From NCBI RefSeq assembly GCF_023898315.1, contig NC_064614.1:1049358432-1049422431 (forward strand): a DNA stretch of 64,000 nt. Direction: 5' to 3'. The DNA comes from Schistocerca nitens. Taxonomy: Eukaryota > Arthropoda > Insecta > Orthoptera > Acrididae. Under the pieces are notes generated by a model. It saw only the letters and a program-made list of their open reading frames with translations, was not told where the DNA came from and searched no databases. The stretch's first letter is position 1. Every line of letters starts with the position of its first letter. The translations under genes were made by a program, and so were the position numbers. This document shows, piece by piece, positions 1 to 12,454 of the stretch.

Positions 1-40
1 GGCAGATATGTTGGATTAGTTTCTCCTATCCATCAATCTA

Positions 41-1600
41 TTACGACAAGAAAGAAATGCCAGGATTCCATGCTCTCCTGTCATTCTGATAGTTTCTGCC
101 GTTCCTATCCTCGACTCTGTCTGACCTATGAGTCGTGTCTCCGTTCACGATATTGCTCTCATTACCCAGATCCTGTAACAAGTGCTGAAATGACGTGGAA
201 TCGTCTAAGCCTCTGCCTGCTATCACTATATCTCTGCGCAATCTCACTGGCAACTTCGTTATACAGATCCTAATGAGCTCCCCAGTTTCGTATGGCACAT
301 CCAAATACCTATTTCGTCTCAGCATTTCCTGATAGCACGCCACTGGATCTCTTATACCACCTTCGTTACAGTTTGACATCATCAATATGCTTTGCGTAAC
401 CTGGTCCTGCTTACTTTTCGACCAGACTTCATTTAAATAGCTACTACAGTCTTTAATAACTTCCTGCATTTTCGCTTTAGCCTCGTCCCTCAAATGGTTA
501 CACTCAATCTTCATTTTGAGGAGCAGTCCCCACGATGAAGGTAATGAATCTTGAAATTGAGACAGCCTTGGACTATACCCAGTTGGGTTTGCCACCTGTT
601 TTATCCGACGCAACCGTTCTTCTAACTCTCTGAGTTTGTCTTCCTCTTTCTGCCTATTTTCGTTTTTTGAATTTATCTCACTCTCCCTCTGCAATCTACC
701 TAGTGGTATGTCACCTTCGCTACTGCACGCTAATTGCAACTGTGCTAGTTCTTCCCTATGTTTCCTACATATTTCTAATTGCGCCTCTTTAAGTTGAAAT
801 AGTGATTGTATCTCCCCCTGGTTGGCATAAACCTCTCGATGCGTACTGTCAGAGCCTGTCTCGCCTCTTATACTGATCTCTTCTACATCTGCACTAATCG
901 TATTCATTCTGACCACTACCTCTTTGATTCGCTCATCTGGCAACACGTCCCTACTTTCTGTAATATCACTCTCTATTGCAATTATTCGTACCTCCAAATT
1001 ATTGGCTTTTTCTTTCACGGCGTCACATACTTGCTTCAACGCACCCAGATTCTTCTCCCCCTCATCTAACCGATTATTAACTGCGGGCAGACGCTCATCG
1101 ATAACTGAGTGTAGCTTCCTCATTGCCTCTTCATTTCCCTTATCCATTGCCTCCAATCTTTCCTTACTATCTTTATCCATCGCTTCCAATCTTTCCTTAG
1201 TCTCCCTATCTCTTTCCTTATTATCTTTATCCATCGCTTCCAATCTTTCCTTACTATCTTTATCCATCGCTTCCAATCTTTCCTTATTATCTCTATCCTT
1301 CGTTTCCAATCTTTCCTTATTATCTCTATCCATCCTCTGTAAAAACTGCAGTAGCACATTGTCATTTGCTACTTTCGACGCACTCACCTCGTTCGCCTGA
1401 GAAACCGTAGCTTCGCTAAGGGTAGCTGCACTTTCACTGTATACCTGACATAGTCCCGGCTCGCCCGAGTGGTCGGGAAAAGCCCCAGATTGTGGACAAA
1501 GACCGCCGCTTAAAGGATCACCTAGCCGCGGTCCGCTGAACAATTCAGCCCCTTCCGAGTGTTTGCCGTTCTCGCTCATTAACCCAAGGTCGACACCCAC
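41..1600 (-). CDS. Gag-like protein of an LTR-type retrotransposon, left end cut by the window
   Basis: Open reading frame of 519 codons on the minus strand. Residues about 90-160 (plus-strand 1121-1333) are a tandem array of an 11-residue unit built on DKDSKERLEAM, which predicts a charged coiled coil. A second heptad-rich stretch follows to about residue 330. Residues about 345-470 look like a capsid-type helical region (a YxEMLRRNRYL-like motif, then a LIRICITKLP segment), as in Gag of Ty3- or BEL-type elements. I see no CCHC zinc knuckle before the stop, and protease, RT and integrase would lie left of base 1. The Gag call rests on architecture, not a clear signature motif; a coiled-coil ORF1 of another element class is the alternative. 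I chose the first Met because upstream is A/T-rich and stop-filled. Confidence 0.6.
   Translation of the reverse strand: MGVDLGLMSENGKHSEGAELFSGPRLGDPLSGGLCPQSGAFPDHSGEPGLCQVYSESAATLSEATVSQANEVSASKVANDNVLLQFLQRMDRDNKERLETKDRDNKERLEAMDKDSKERLEAMDKDNKERDRETKERLEAMDKDSKERLEAMDKGNEEAMRKLHSVIDERLPAVNNRLDEGEKNLGALKQVCDAVKEKANNLEVRIIAIESDITESRDVLPDERIKEVVVRMNTISADVEEISIRGETGSDSTHREVYANQGEIQSLFQLKEAQLEICRKHREELAQLQLACSSEGDIPLGRLQRESEINSKNENRQKEEDKLRELEERLRRIKQVANPTGYSPRLSQFQDSLPSSWGLLLKMKIECNHLRDEAKAKMQEVIKDCSSYLNEVWSKSKQDQVTQSILMMSNCNEGGIRDPVACYQEMLRRNRYLDVPYETGELIRICITKLPVRLRRDIVIAGRGLDDSTSFQHLLQDLGNESNIVNGDTTHRSDRVEDRNGRNYQNDRRAWNPGISFLS
1121..1333 (-). repeat. 33-bp tandem coding repeat inside the Gag-like ORF
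   Basis: About six imperfect copies of a 33-base unit encode the 11-residue unit DKDSKERLEAM and variants such as DRDNKERLETK. The frame is kept through the array, so copy number can change without breaking the protein. Confidence 0.8.
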
Positions 1601-3600
1601 TTCCTGCTACACTGCTACGTTTACCCCAGAATCACTCTCCTCCATGGTGACTACACTTTTCGACTGCGACCTAGTTACTACGGACACTACACAAAAAAAA
1701 TTATACAACGATCTTCCAGCCTTGGACTACGTGGCAACCGATTACAAAAAAAAATTAAAGATCCTCACCAATCCAGAAAGAAATTGCAAACAAAAAAATT
1801 TTACTCCTTAGTGCTATCAGAATATATTCCATCAAAAAAATCTTAACAGCAAACCCTAACAGCAAAATCTTGGCAGGGTCGAAATTACGAGAGGCACCCA
1901 CATACCTTGCTCATACTGTGGCATCAAGCAGTCTGGCCTGCAAGATGAGTGGTCTGCCAAGCGAGTGGATTCATTCTTATTTATCGAGTATCATGAACTC
2001 TTGTACTCACAATTAAGTTACAAATTATCCTCCTATATGAATAATACGCAACGGAAACGCACATCTGACTATCAGTAACTTACAGAACTCTGACTGTTCA
2101 CGACACACTGGCAATACCACATTTTCTTATTTTTTTTTATTTTAACGGCTTTTATCAACACGTGGCCATCGCATGAATATGAGTGGCTCACACATTATAA
2201 ATTCTGGATATCATGACAACATACATTTCGAAGGAAAAGACCACCAATCTTTTTCTTTTCACTATCTTATTTATTCCGATAAATTCTATAACCTAAACAC
2301 ACAAATTCTATAACCTACAACAATAACACATGAGAAATGCCGCCCAGTGGGCATGGCTTTACATTGGTGATTCTCTATCTTACGGTCTCGTAATTATTTA
2401 ACGCTACAGTGCACTTTCTGGATAGGACGGTGGATCTTTTTCTATATCTCACACTTCGACTCTCACAACCATCATCACGAAACTTTCCTCCAGACCGAGC
2501 GGTACAAAAGGAACACGCATAACCCACTACCTCTGAAACTACCTTGCTACTCTCCCATGCAAACCACACATACTTAAATTACATGACATGCACCACACTA
2601 CAACATGAAATACAACACAGGGAATAGTCACAACATTATCACTTTCAGCTTTCCCACTTCAATTAATATTTATCCCAGTTTCACACGACACTGCCCCACT
2701 TCGTAATTCTACTTTCCTACTATGAACTCTGGAGGTATATGCACGTCTTCCTGTGCAATGCAAGCCAAGTGGCGTTGCTGGATAGACGGCTGACTCACCT
2801 TGCTTCTCTCTCAGAGTATGAATCAAGCGTCACACGGAAACATATCACGCAAAGTAATATTAAGAACATATTCATCACACACGCGAGTCCTCAACTGATA
2901 CCATGGACGAGTACTTCTCTTTATCCTCTGTCTCATACACAGATTGAGACTCACACAGTACTCACCACGTGGAAGTACTCGTCTCTAATTTCAAGTCCTG
3001 CACACGTCATTTCTTAAATATTTCAACTTACAGTACACACGCTAGTAATTCAGTTTAACTTAAGCACATGGAAGTATTTCAGCTTATTGCTACACGTGGT
3101 TTCATTGTGACCATTGGTCACTTCCAAAGATTACTACGATCCCATTAATATTACCTGCCTGACATTTAATTCTCCCCACACAAGTTCCTGAAATAGAGAA
3201 ATTATTATTTCAAACTACTCTTAAGTATTCCACATGCATACCATGTCTCCACTCTTTTGTCTTTACGGAACACACCTAAGACAGGTCTTAACAGCACAAG
3301 ATCCAGCGGCAGAGTGCTGAAACATGGCCGTTCTTCAGGTCATCTCGCACCTCTGTCGAGGTGGGAGAAGACCATGCTACCGTATTGGTCAGCCACATTT
3401 CAGGCGCTCAAAGCTCCGGTAAGTTTCATCTCTTTGGTCCCACCAAAGGTGGCCAAAGGATCGTCTCAAAGATGATCATATATTCACATTCACTATCTGC
3501 AGTTAGCAGACGACCATACATTCATTCATTTCACAGATCTCACCAAACTGGATGTAGGGATTTATTTTGTGGGAGTGCACATGTGATCAATTAAATAAAT
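1601..3600 (-). other. Non-coding stretch upstream of the Gag-like ORF; probable leader and LTR, ends not resolved
   Basis: No credible ORF. In minus-strand reading this is where the untranslated leader and 5' LTR of the retrotransposon should lie. I could not find a TG...CA pair or a convincing primer binding site, and the second LTR is outside the window, so the LTR limits cannot be set. Confidence 0.35.
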
Positions 3601-3849
3601 AAATTGTCATTCTTTCCCACACTGGTATCCGGCTTCGCTGTATTAATTGAAATTGAGTTATTTTACAAAAAAATGTGTTGTTCTGACAAAAATAATGAAG
3701 TATGTTGTACCTATTTTCAATGTCGGGCGGTACTGTACCCTTTCACCCTCAATACCAGTTACACTAATATTTCATTCATCTTTTCAGTGTTACGAGGATT
3801 AAATAGGGATGATTCTCGTCAGTTTTCCTTTGTAAAGTAACATTTTAAA

Positions 3850-6050
3850 ATGGAGTTAAGGATTTCAGCTTTTGTTATGCCACCCTCAGTTTCAGTTCTT
3901 GTCTCATTTGCTAGCGACTGGACACTAACTTTGGTGTCACTGACAGCCTTTACATATGACCAGAATCTTTTTGGGTTCTATGAAAGACCACTTGATAATA
4001 TTCTGCTATGGTAGCCATTGAAGGCATACCGCATTGCTCTCTTGACAGCCAAATGTGTTTCATTCAAGCATCTCTCTGTCTACAGCACTATATTTCGTTT
4101 TACACCTATTATGCGGTAACCTCTGTTTCTTTAGAAGTTTCTTCACATTATCTGTGTACCATGGAGGTTCCCTCAAATTATGAACTGTTCTACAGGGTAC
4201 ATATCTATCTATGGTCAACTAATCTTTTAAGCTTGAGCCGGAACTCCCCTACAAGCTACTGCCCTGAGCTGATAGTTTCGAGTTCCTCATTGAGATACCA
4301 CACTACTGATTTTTTATCTAGTTTACTGAACATTTATATCTTTCTGCTTTTTTCAGTTGTCGTTTGTACTTCAGTAATCATTGTTGCCACAAACACATCA
4401 TGGACACTGATACCAGTTTCGATGTGGACATCCTCAGAGAGTTCTGGTCTATTTGTTGTCATTAGATCCCATATATTTCCACCATGAGTGGGGTTCCTAA
4501 CTATCTGTGCTAAGTAGGTTTCAGAGAAGGCATTCAGTAAAGTTTCACAGGCTGTCGTATCATGACCACCACTACTAAAACTATAATTTTCGCTATTGAT
4601 TATTGGATGATTAAGGTCTCCACCAATGTTTATAGTAAGATTGAGGAACTTATGCACAAGTCAACTGAGGTTTTCTCTAAAGTTTTCCATTACATCAGGC
4701 GATTGGTGGGCGATAAAAGGATGGAATTATCATCATATGCCTACCGCTGATACTGAGTCTTGCCCAAACAATATCGCATGCTGCTTCAATTTCTATCTCA
4801 GTGAATTTGAGTTTCTTGTCTACTGCGAGAAGACACCACTTCCATTTCCCATCTGGCTATCCTTTCAAGGTACTCTTAAATATTCCCCAAAAATATCATT
4901 GCAATCAATTTCAGGTTTCAACCAGCTATCTATGTCTGGTATTGTGCGACACACACTGCTTTCATGAACACTTCAAACTCTGACACTTTGTTGCGAATGC
5001 TTTGGAAGTTTACCATTAGGATTTTAATACTCTCAGCCGTGGGAGGCATTTCTTTCGATCTTATACTGATACTTCTGGGTTTCCTACAGCTGTCGTTATC
5101 TGGATTGGATGGAAAGCCACCTGATCTGAAAAACCCTTGTGTGCACCCTACACACATCAGCTACCTGAGCTACCATCTGCCTCTGATGTGTAGTCCACAC
5201 TTGGCCTATTAAGGGGGACACTACAATTCTCAACCATATGTCGCAAGTCCAGAAGGTCACAGACTAAATTATCACAGAACCTTCAAAGTTTCTGGTTCAG
5301 TCGTTCCATTCAAATCAAAGCCAAAGGGCCATGATCAGTTCTGGGGACAATGCTGCAAATCGTGAGATTCGTTGAAACTCCATGCACAAGGCTGGTTTTC
5401 TCAACCTTCTCCACCAGTTGCTGAAATGTCCAAAAAATGACCTCAGAGCCCAGATGACGGTCGTCATTTTTTCCAATCTGTGCCACAATCTGGAGTTGGT
5501 TTCACCCCATTCCCTCAATGGCTGCTGGAATAACCTCTTCGAATTTTGAATGAGCCTACCAGGCATGCACATTAATAGAACACAGTGTCCTTTCCTGTCC
5601 TCGCTGCCATTTCCCTAAGGGATACCATCATTTGCTGTATGTTTGTTCTGCCAACCATTAATAGATCCCTACCCTTTTGCGTTTGCCTCCTCTTTATACA
5701 TACAAAACATATTTTCCCAAAACAGAAGACGTGAGTTCCAGTGGCTCACTACCAGTTTCAGTGAAAGCAATGAAAGACAAGATCTCAAACTTATTGATTA
5801 GGGGGATCAGTACAACACTCTGAGTTCTCCCTGGTCCCTGCCCACCCTGTACAGGAAACCTAGATTTACCATTGAAACACCACTCAGAGTCAAGTGGACA
5901 GGTAATGAGAGATACTGTACTTTCTACAGAGGAGTCAGGATCCACAGGAGAGGATAGCACTTGAGGTACCTCTGGTACAGATATAACAGGTACACGGCTC
6001 TCAGGAGCTCTTCCATCACACCAATTCGCAGCAGTTGCCAATCGTTTGAC
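3850..6050 (-). mobile_element. CR1-like non-LTR retrotransposon, 5' two thirds (ORF1 esterase, endonuclease, linker), decayed
   Basis: Minus-strand pieces lie in the order of one element. At 6041-5694 is an ORF1-like segment. At about 5500-5330 one frame reads an SGNH-esterase-like segment with AQIGKNDDRHLGSEV, where related elements have a GTND motif. At 5157-4930 is an endonuclease start (KILMVNFQSIRNK). At about 4657-4334 is endonuclease with GGDLNHP. At about 4190-3850 is the linker with a PPWYTDNVKKLLKKQR-like motif and an NPKRFWSYVK-like motif. The reverse transcriptase that should follow is missing; other sequence begins near 3850. Several frameshifts make it inactive. The same linker motifs recur in the copy at 54220-56398, which supports one family. 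The clade name (CR1 within the CR1/Jockey group) is inferred. Confidence 0.7.
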
Positions 6051-6059
6051 AGTAGATTT

Positions 6060-6940
6060 CCAGCTACTTTAGAACGTCAGCCGACTCATCCTTTGTTTGA
6101 GAACAGCATTTACAGTGGGATAGCATTTTGGCTGATGTGATGTATTACAAGGCAATGAACCAGGAACTTTAAATTAAGTCCACTGATTAGTTTATAATGC
6201 GTAAAGCTAAAAAGTTGCTAATTCGCTATAAGAACTGAAGCAAATACACAAATCGAGATTTCCAGTAAGGCAACAAAAAAAAAACTGTAGTAACAATCAC
6301 TAGTTTCCTAGAACGTTTTGATGTCAATTACAGTTGTTAGCATACTCGAAAACAGAATTAATTACGATTAATGCAGACAATGTATTTTTATACTCCTCTT
6401 CAAGGGAAAACTAAATTTAACACAATATTTTAGGTACAAAATTTGCTACAACAGCTAAATCATAAACGCCGGTTATCTACAAATTGCTAGTAGATTATGC
6501 AAAGGACAACGGAGGCTTCTGAAAATTCTCAAAAACGTACGTTTATTTGCATTGATATTCAATGAAATTCGGGAGTGGTGTATTTTTTGGTTGAACTATG
6601 AACCACAAACGCTGATTTGCTACAAATTAAATGCATATCGAAAACAATCGCACTGGTAAGTTATGAAAATATACTTTTATAAGCATCCGAAAATACTCAA
6701 ACTTCTCTGTTTCTCACGTTATTGTACAATGAAATTAGAGGATGATTATTTTGAACTAGTGTAGGATAGCTGTTCCCAAATTTAGTAAAAGCCTACGATT
6801 AATGTACGGGTTTTTCGCGGCACTCGCGAATGTTCGAAACTTCACAGTACATCACAATACAAATGGGTATTGATACAATCAATGAAAGATTAGTCAGAAG
6901 CGATGCGAACAGTAAAATATGCGAATTGATGACAGCAATA
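6060..6940. other. A/T-rich stretch, nothing recognised
   Basis: No coding signal. It sits just upstream (minus sense) of the CR1-like ORF1 and could include that element's 5' untranslated region, but I see no repeat or boundary that proves it. Confidence 0.3.
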
Positions 6941-8160
6941 GAGCGCCCTGCTGCTTGGATATAGATGCCATGTCAGGATATCATCGACCTGGGATGGGTT
7001 CTTTAAACTTCTAAAACTGGTTGAAGTCGTAGGGACTCACGTCTGGCGAGTACGAAAAATGTTCCAAGAACTACCTGTGTGAATTTCTAAGAGACCAAAG
7101 TGCTTAGATCATCGGTCCCTAGACTTACACACTACTTAAACTAACTTAAACTGACTTATGCTGAGAACAACAACATACACCCATGGCCGAGGGAGGACAG
7201 GAACCTTTAGTGGAAGGGGCCGTGCAATCTGTGACATGGCACCTCAAACCACATGGTTTGCAACATGACAATGTTTGTTGTCATGCACTTGTCTCACAAT
7301 AAACGTAGAAGTTTGCACCACATAGCTGGTAACTGATGTACTTAAGAAATCGGGAATACTAATCAGTGTTGACAATTTATTCTCTCAAGCATAGTATGCA
7401 TAACACCCTCTTAGCCACATGCCACAGTCAACTATAGCTTCACCTGACTGGGTGTCTCTCGAAATTTCTGTGGATGTGACGAACCTGGGTGACGCCATTC
7501 ATTCTATTGATGCATTAATTCAGACTCATAGGCTCATATCCACGTGTCACCGATGGTGAAGATATGCTCCAGAAATATGTCTCCTTCGTTGCAGTATCTG
7601 TCCAGGTGGATGCCAGCCAAAACATACCGGTGCCATATCCGTTGGTAAGTCAATGTGAAATCCAATAGGACAGTATTTTTCTCATGTTAAGACGTTTCTT
7701 CAGCATGCGCCACAGCATTTGATGACTGAGACCAACCTTTACAGATAATTACGGACAGTCCATCGATGAAAACGAGACCACTCGCGATACCAATTTGGTC
7801 TTGAGAAATGTAAAGCCGATCTGTGCCGTAAAAATCCTCAGTCGCAGTCTGACTCGTCGTATGACCGTCCTATATGGTAATGCGTTCCCCCAACAGGCTC
7901 CACGTAATCCTCGATAACATTCTGATGCATTTTTCTCAGGGGCAGCCTCGATTTTAATCCATGAACGTTGATCATCTTTTGAAAAAATGCTTTAGAGTGG
8001 TGAAATCGACACTCTTCTCTTCGACGCCACACACTAACAACACTCCCAACCGCATGCCCGTCAAATGCACAACACAAATCGATAACAGCGCCACCTGACC
8101 GCTTCCATACCCTATTTGCGCATTCTCGATATCTTGCGAGCGTCTGGACCACAGTCTAAC
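6940..8160 (-). pseudogene. Mariner-like transposase relic, interrupted by a SINE
   Basis: In minus-strand reading, mariner DD34D-type landmarks appear in order. An IGDTW motif near 7560-7530 corresponds to the family TGDETW and is followed by EWRHPGS. A VHDNKHCHVA motif at about 7295-7260 corresponds to HDNARPHVA. After the SINE at 7077-7256 come YSPDVSPYDFNQF and KFKEPIPGR at about 7040-6990, where the family has SPDLSPCDFDLFPKLKEPLRGR. Stops and frameshifts are frequent, so this is a dead copy. The segment upstream to about 8152 is open (104 codons) but I do not recognise its sequence. Terminal inverted repeats were not found, so the ends are approximate. Confidence 0.6.
7077..7256 (-). 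mobile_element. tRNA-derived SINE inserted in the mariner relic
   Basis: On the minus strand the head is tRNA-like, with a degenerate B box (complement of 7195-7205). The body then has the paired TTAAACTAACTTAAA-type motif and ends near GGTCTCTTAGAAATTCACA. I recognise this family from memory as a common Schistocerca repeat. It splits the transposase between the HDN and SPD motifs. I could not define a clean target-site duplication. Confidence 0.65.
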
Positions 8161-8164
8161 TGTG

Positions 8165-9312
8165 GTCTGGACCACGTTGTCACTACTTCATGTACATTGA
8201 TCGTATGAACACACTGAGAACACGTTTCAGAAAAGGTGAATACTGCGGAGATGTAGTCTTTTCTGTACCCAACAAAATGGACAAGACTATCCCTGTACTA
8301 TTCTATGTATTTATAATTGTCCTAAAGTAAGAGAGTGTACCTGTGTTGTATCGATTACACAGATCAGCGATTTACAAGGTAGTACTAAGATATTTACAGC
8401 AAGCGGTATCACAAGTGATCTCTATAGGGACGACTGGCTTTGGAAGGTTGTAGTGTCTTTCATAAGATGTTTGACATGTTTACAGTTTTGTGTATACAAC
8501 AATAGCGCTATGGCTACAGTATTTGTTAAATCATTTTTCTTAATCAGGTGAATTATTTTGCAAACTGAAGTTATAGGCTTTTTAATTTTTATTTTAAGGC
8601 TACTTAGATCGTTCATATACGTTGGTAGTATAGCTTATTGTAGTAGTCGTCCTCAACATGTAATATATATGGTTCTATTGTATTTCGTTATTTGAATCAC
8701 TAGAAAGGATCGTTAACAAACTTTTATATATTTGTGTTCGGATATTCCGAAGTAGCAGTTGAGATACATAGAACCACTTTCGTTTTCATTGTATGAACCA
8801 CCTAGTTACTGAGATTTTTTTTTGTTTCACGTGTAATTCAAAACACTGGATTTGTTTCTCTCTTTCCAGTCACTTAATTTGGAATGACATATTAGGAGAC
8901 TAGAACCAACACCGTTATGTCATTGTGGGAACATCTTGTTTTTGATTTATTTATTGTTAATTATCTACTGTGACCATATTCCACCTTGATATCAAGTGGC
9001 ATTTAGATTAACTTTTGTTTTTGTATAAAATTTTTCATTCCGCCTTGTATGTTCAGTACAGTATAACATTACAGGTAAAAATAGAAACAGAATTTTGTTT
9101 AGTATGAAGAAATTAATTCCGACCTACGGTAGATTTCCATAGTAGCAAAGTGCCTTTACTCGAGACATGTTAAAATAAAGCATTCCCTGACATTGGTTAA
9201 ATTTCATATGTATGTGGAATGATATACTGTCAACATTTGTGAATGTAATACAAAGATTAATGGTAAATCTCCAAGAATGTTAGACTCAAAATTTTATGTA
9301 CTTGTTTTATAG
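8165..9312. other. Intergenic or 5' intronic stretch upstream of the first visible MTIF2 exon
   Basis: A/T-rich with no supported ORF. If 9313 is a true splice acceptor, then this is intron and the first exon and promoter lie further left. I could not pick out an upstream exon, CpG-rich promoter or TATA-Inr pair. Confidence 0.4.
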
Positions 9313-9478
9313 CATAAGAGGATCACTTCTTCACAAGCCCATGTGGAAAAATATAAGTAGTATGCCTACAATTGTCCGTTTTCAAACAAAAGTGACAGAT
9401 CTACACTTGTGTCATCAATGTAGATCATTATATGCTACAAGCTGGCTTCGAAAAAAGAGAAGATCAGCGGAAGAGAAA
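9313..9478 (+). CDS. MTIF2: MTIF2 exon: N-terminal, probable mitochondrial presequence region
   Basis: First visible exon of mitochondrial initiation factor 2. The donor is GTAAGT at 9479, and the phase (0) joins exactly to the next exon. The encoded stretch is rich in Arg, Lys and Ser with few acidic residues until SAEEK, as expected for a matrix-targeting presequence. A TTTTATAG acceptor precedes 9313, so an upstream exon is likely. If that is not a splice site, an ATG at 9296 (reading MYLFYSIRGSLL) or the ATG of MWKNISS would serve as start. The N terminus of this family is poorly conserved, so assignment of this exon rests on splice phase and adjacency. Confidence 0.7.
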
Positions 9479-9557
9479 GTAAGTTTTACTGTCACACAAA
9501 TTAAAATTCCCTTATATAATAGACCTGTTGTCTGATATATATTTTTATTTTTAACAG

Positions 9558-9666
9558 AAAGCGCCAAGGATTATTCAATACACCCCAAAAAGTAATGCGC
9601 CAACTATAGAAATATGGAAAAACATGACAGTTGAAGAACTAGGCAATGCCATAGGAAAAGGTGTTG
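9558..9666 (+). CDS. MTIF2: MTIF2 exon: start of the conserved N-terminal IF2 domain
   Basis: Acceptor TTTTTAACAG ends at 9557 and donor GTAAGC starts at 9667. The reading includes IEIWKNMTVEELGNAIGKGV, which matches the family pattern (V-E-[VI]-W-x-x-M-T-[VI]-E-E-L-A-x-A-M) that opens the conserved part of mitochondrial IF2. The intron before it is only 79 bases. It ends in phase 1 (a single G), which the next exon completes to Asp. Confidence 0.9.
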
Positions 9667-9869
9667 GTAAGCTTCATATTCCTTTTAAAGTTAAAGGAGA
9701 TATTGGGAAAGATGCTATTTATGACAAATCTTGTAAAGCATTAAAATATTATTCACCAGTGTTAAATGTACCTATATTTTAATTGGCATAAGATCTCTGA
9801 CAGTTACAGTGAGCTGGGTATGACAGCTTCACCTGTTTACCTCACCCAGTCACATGTTGCAGTTTTGTA

Positions 9870-10620
9870 AACGTCTCTACAGTAACATCTCAGTGTTGTC
9901 ATAGCTCTGTAGAACATATTCTGAACTCAAACATAATGAGGTATTTTGAACAGAATTACCTCCTCAGTGACAACCAGCATGGATTTTGAAAACATCAATA
10001 ATGTGAAACACAACACACACTTTTCTCAAATGACACGGCCTACTGAAAGCTTTGGATCAAGGCAACTATGTAGATGCAGTTTTTCTTGATATCCAAAATG
10101 CATTTGACTCAGTACCACACCTTCACTTATTGTCAAAAGTTCGGTCATATGGGGTATCAAGTGAACTTTGTGTCTCTCCCAGGGAAATGTGTTGGAACCC
10201 TTGTTGATTATGTTGTACATTAATGACCTTGCAGGCAATATTAATCGAAGCTCAGACTTATTGTAGATGCTGCAACTATCTATAATGAAGTGCTGTCTGA
10301 AAGAAGCTGCATAAATATTCAGACAGATCTTGATAAGATTTCAGTATGCTCCAGAGATTAGCAATGTGCTCTATGCGTTCAGAAATGTAAAATTTTGCAC
10401 TTCACAGAATGAAAAAATGTAGCGTTCTATGACTATAATATGAATGAGTCACTGTTGGAATTGACGAACTCATAGAAGTACCTCGGTGTAACACTTTGTA
10501 GGGATAGGAAATGGAATGGTCACATAGGGTTAGTTGTGGGTAAAGCAGGTGGTAGACTCCGGTTTTTTGATAGAATACTGGGGAAGTGCAATCAATCTAC
10601 AATGGAGACCAGTAGGACAC
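9870..10620 (+). pseudogene. CR1-like reverse transcriptase fragment in MTIF2 intron 2
   Basis: Plus-strand reading in broken frames shows the order of a CR1/Jockey RT. First comes NYLLSDNQHGF-like, then FLDIQNAFDSVPHLHLLSKV near 10085-10135. An LLMLYINDLAGNI segment sits near 10205-10240. The FADDA site is replaced by a degenerate stretch with a stop near 10260. Then come LCVQKCKILHF and KYLGVTLCRDRKWNGHI near 10370-10525, and FDRILGKCN at about 10565-10592. There are many stops. It is truncated on both sides. Confidence 0.7.
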
Positions 10621-12454
10621 CTACAGAAATTTGGGATTTTCTTTGTATGGGACAAGCCAGACAGAAAAGCCCCCCTCCAGATATGACCATTACATTACAT
10701 AAATACTCCAGAAAACACAACAACATTGGTATCACTTTCTTTAATTAACACATCTATATAGTTATACTGAATCGCAAGAAAGAACTGATGCAGGTACTGA
10801 TAAGTTCACATAACGTGTAAAGCTTATAATGACAAAACATTGACATCTGCATAGAAGAAAAATACAAACTGGTGTTGATAAATTCATTTCATTCATATAG
10901 CTAAGATGAACTCCACAATAACCACCAAAATTAAATCTAAAACATAACAAACTGTTTATGACAAGACCAATATCATCATCTACACTTCACATTTGTAGCT
11001 CAAGTGAATTCCATAATACTTATTAACTACAAAGAAACCATGTTTACAAATAAACCAGGTAATTCTCTGGTGTGAATGTTTATGTGGTATCAGTAACTTC
11101 AGTTTACCAGTATAGCTGCAATGAAATCACTGATACCAGCCATTGCATACATTCATAATAAAATCCAAAAATTCAATAAGTGAACCTTCAAAACATACTC
11201 CCCTTTAAAAAATGTAATTAGTGAAAATCAGACACATATCATTGAACACCATTCAAAGAACGCAAAAATTAGTAGGCTATAGAGAAATAAAATACCTGTT
11301 CCTCTCTTCTTGTACTCAAACAATCTCTCCAGCTTATCTCTCTCCCCTCCTGCTAAAAACCAAACTTCCCTTCCATTAACCTTAATCATTTTCCTACAAC
11401 TGATACTAGACAAATTAAAATTGATTTTATAAAAGAGTAAAAGTAATACACCTGTAAAATTAACTTCTCACTCTCTCCATTTCCAGCAAATCAGTAACTG
11501 AATGAATAGTGGCACGAATAAAGAATGTCACCTGTCAAGATACTTTGGACAGGTTTTTCGCCAACTCGAATGTCACAAATTGTCCACAGAAAACTGTCAC
11601 TGTCATGAGATTGACCTCTTCAATCATTTTCACAGGAATTTCATGCTTTTGACGTATTCTGCCAGTACACCATACTTCTGGAGGAAAGTTATGGTGCTCA
11701 GCACATCACACGCCTCCACCGACATTCGTCACAAGAAAAACACAACCAACATACATAATGAACTTTTGAAAATAACAACTGACCAGTAGTATTGAAATTT
11801 ATCAGAAGAGAATATCTCAAGCAACACAACTGCTCCAAAATGTCCTCTTCCCACACACCAACTTTCACTTTCACTGCCCAATTAGGACATCACAAGGCCA
11901 CAATACCATTACATCACTGGTAACAACTAATATTAGGAAGGAAGTTGTCTTTCATCTGAAGATGTCGTCCAAAGTCTGATTCTAGCACAGTATGTGATAA
12001 GACCTTCATTGGGGACTCACCTTTTTTTTATTCTTCACTGTTGTGCATCCACATAGTATTGAATTACTTTACATATGTATAAATTTATTGTTCTGAATTA
12101 TAAAAGAAAATGTGTCACAATTTATTTTGTAAATTTATTTGAGACTTTGTAATTACAGAAAACTATGGGCTACATATATCTCAATACAGCAGAAAAACAA
12201 CAATTTTATAATAGTTAATAGAAAGAATATGTTTTCTTCCTTTACATGAAATAAATAGTTTAAAAAAGATTTTACTTACTGGTCATTTAAGATATAATAA
12301 CCTTAAAATGTCATTTAGAATCTAAATTTACTTAGATATGAGTACTTACTCTTTAATGAAGCAACATACTATGTCCACAATGTAGAAATTTCCATTGTTT
12401 ATAATTTTTGTATGGATGGGTGGTTTAATTTTCATTGTTGTTCTGTTCTGAAAG
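10621..12454. other. Rest of MTIF2 intron 2, no gene recognised
   Basis: A/T-rich intronic sequence. The short ORFs here match nothing I know and lack splice or family context. Confidence 0.5.

Noticed and set aside
1861-1900. Possible primer binding site for the Gag-bearing element (GGTCGAAATTACGAGAGGCA region)
   Set aside because: It resembles a tRNA 3' end on the plus strand, but no LTR end with CA/TG borders it and I cannot match it to a tRNA with confidence.
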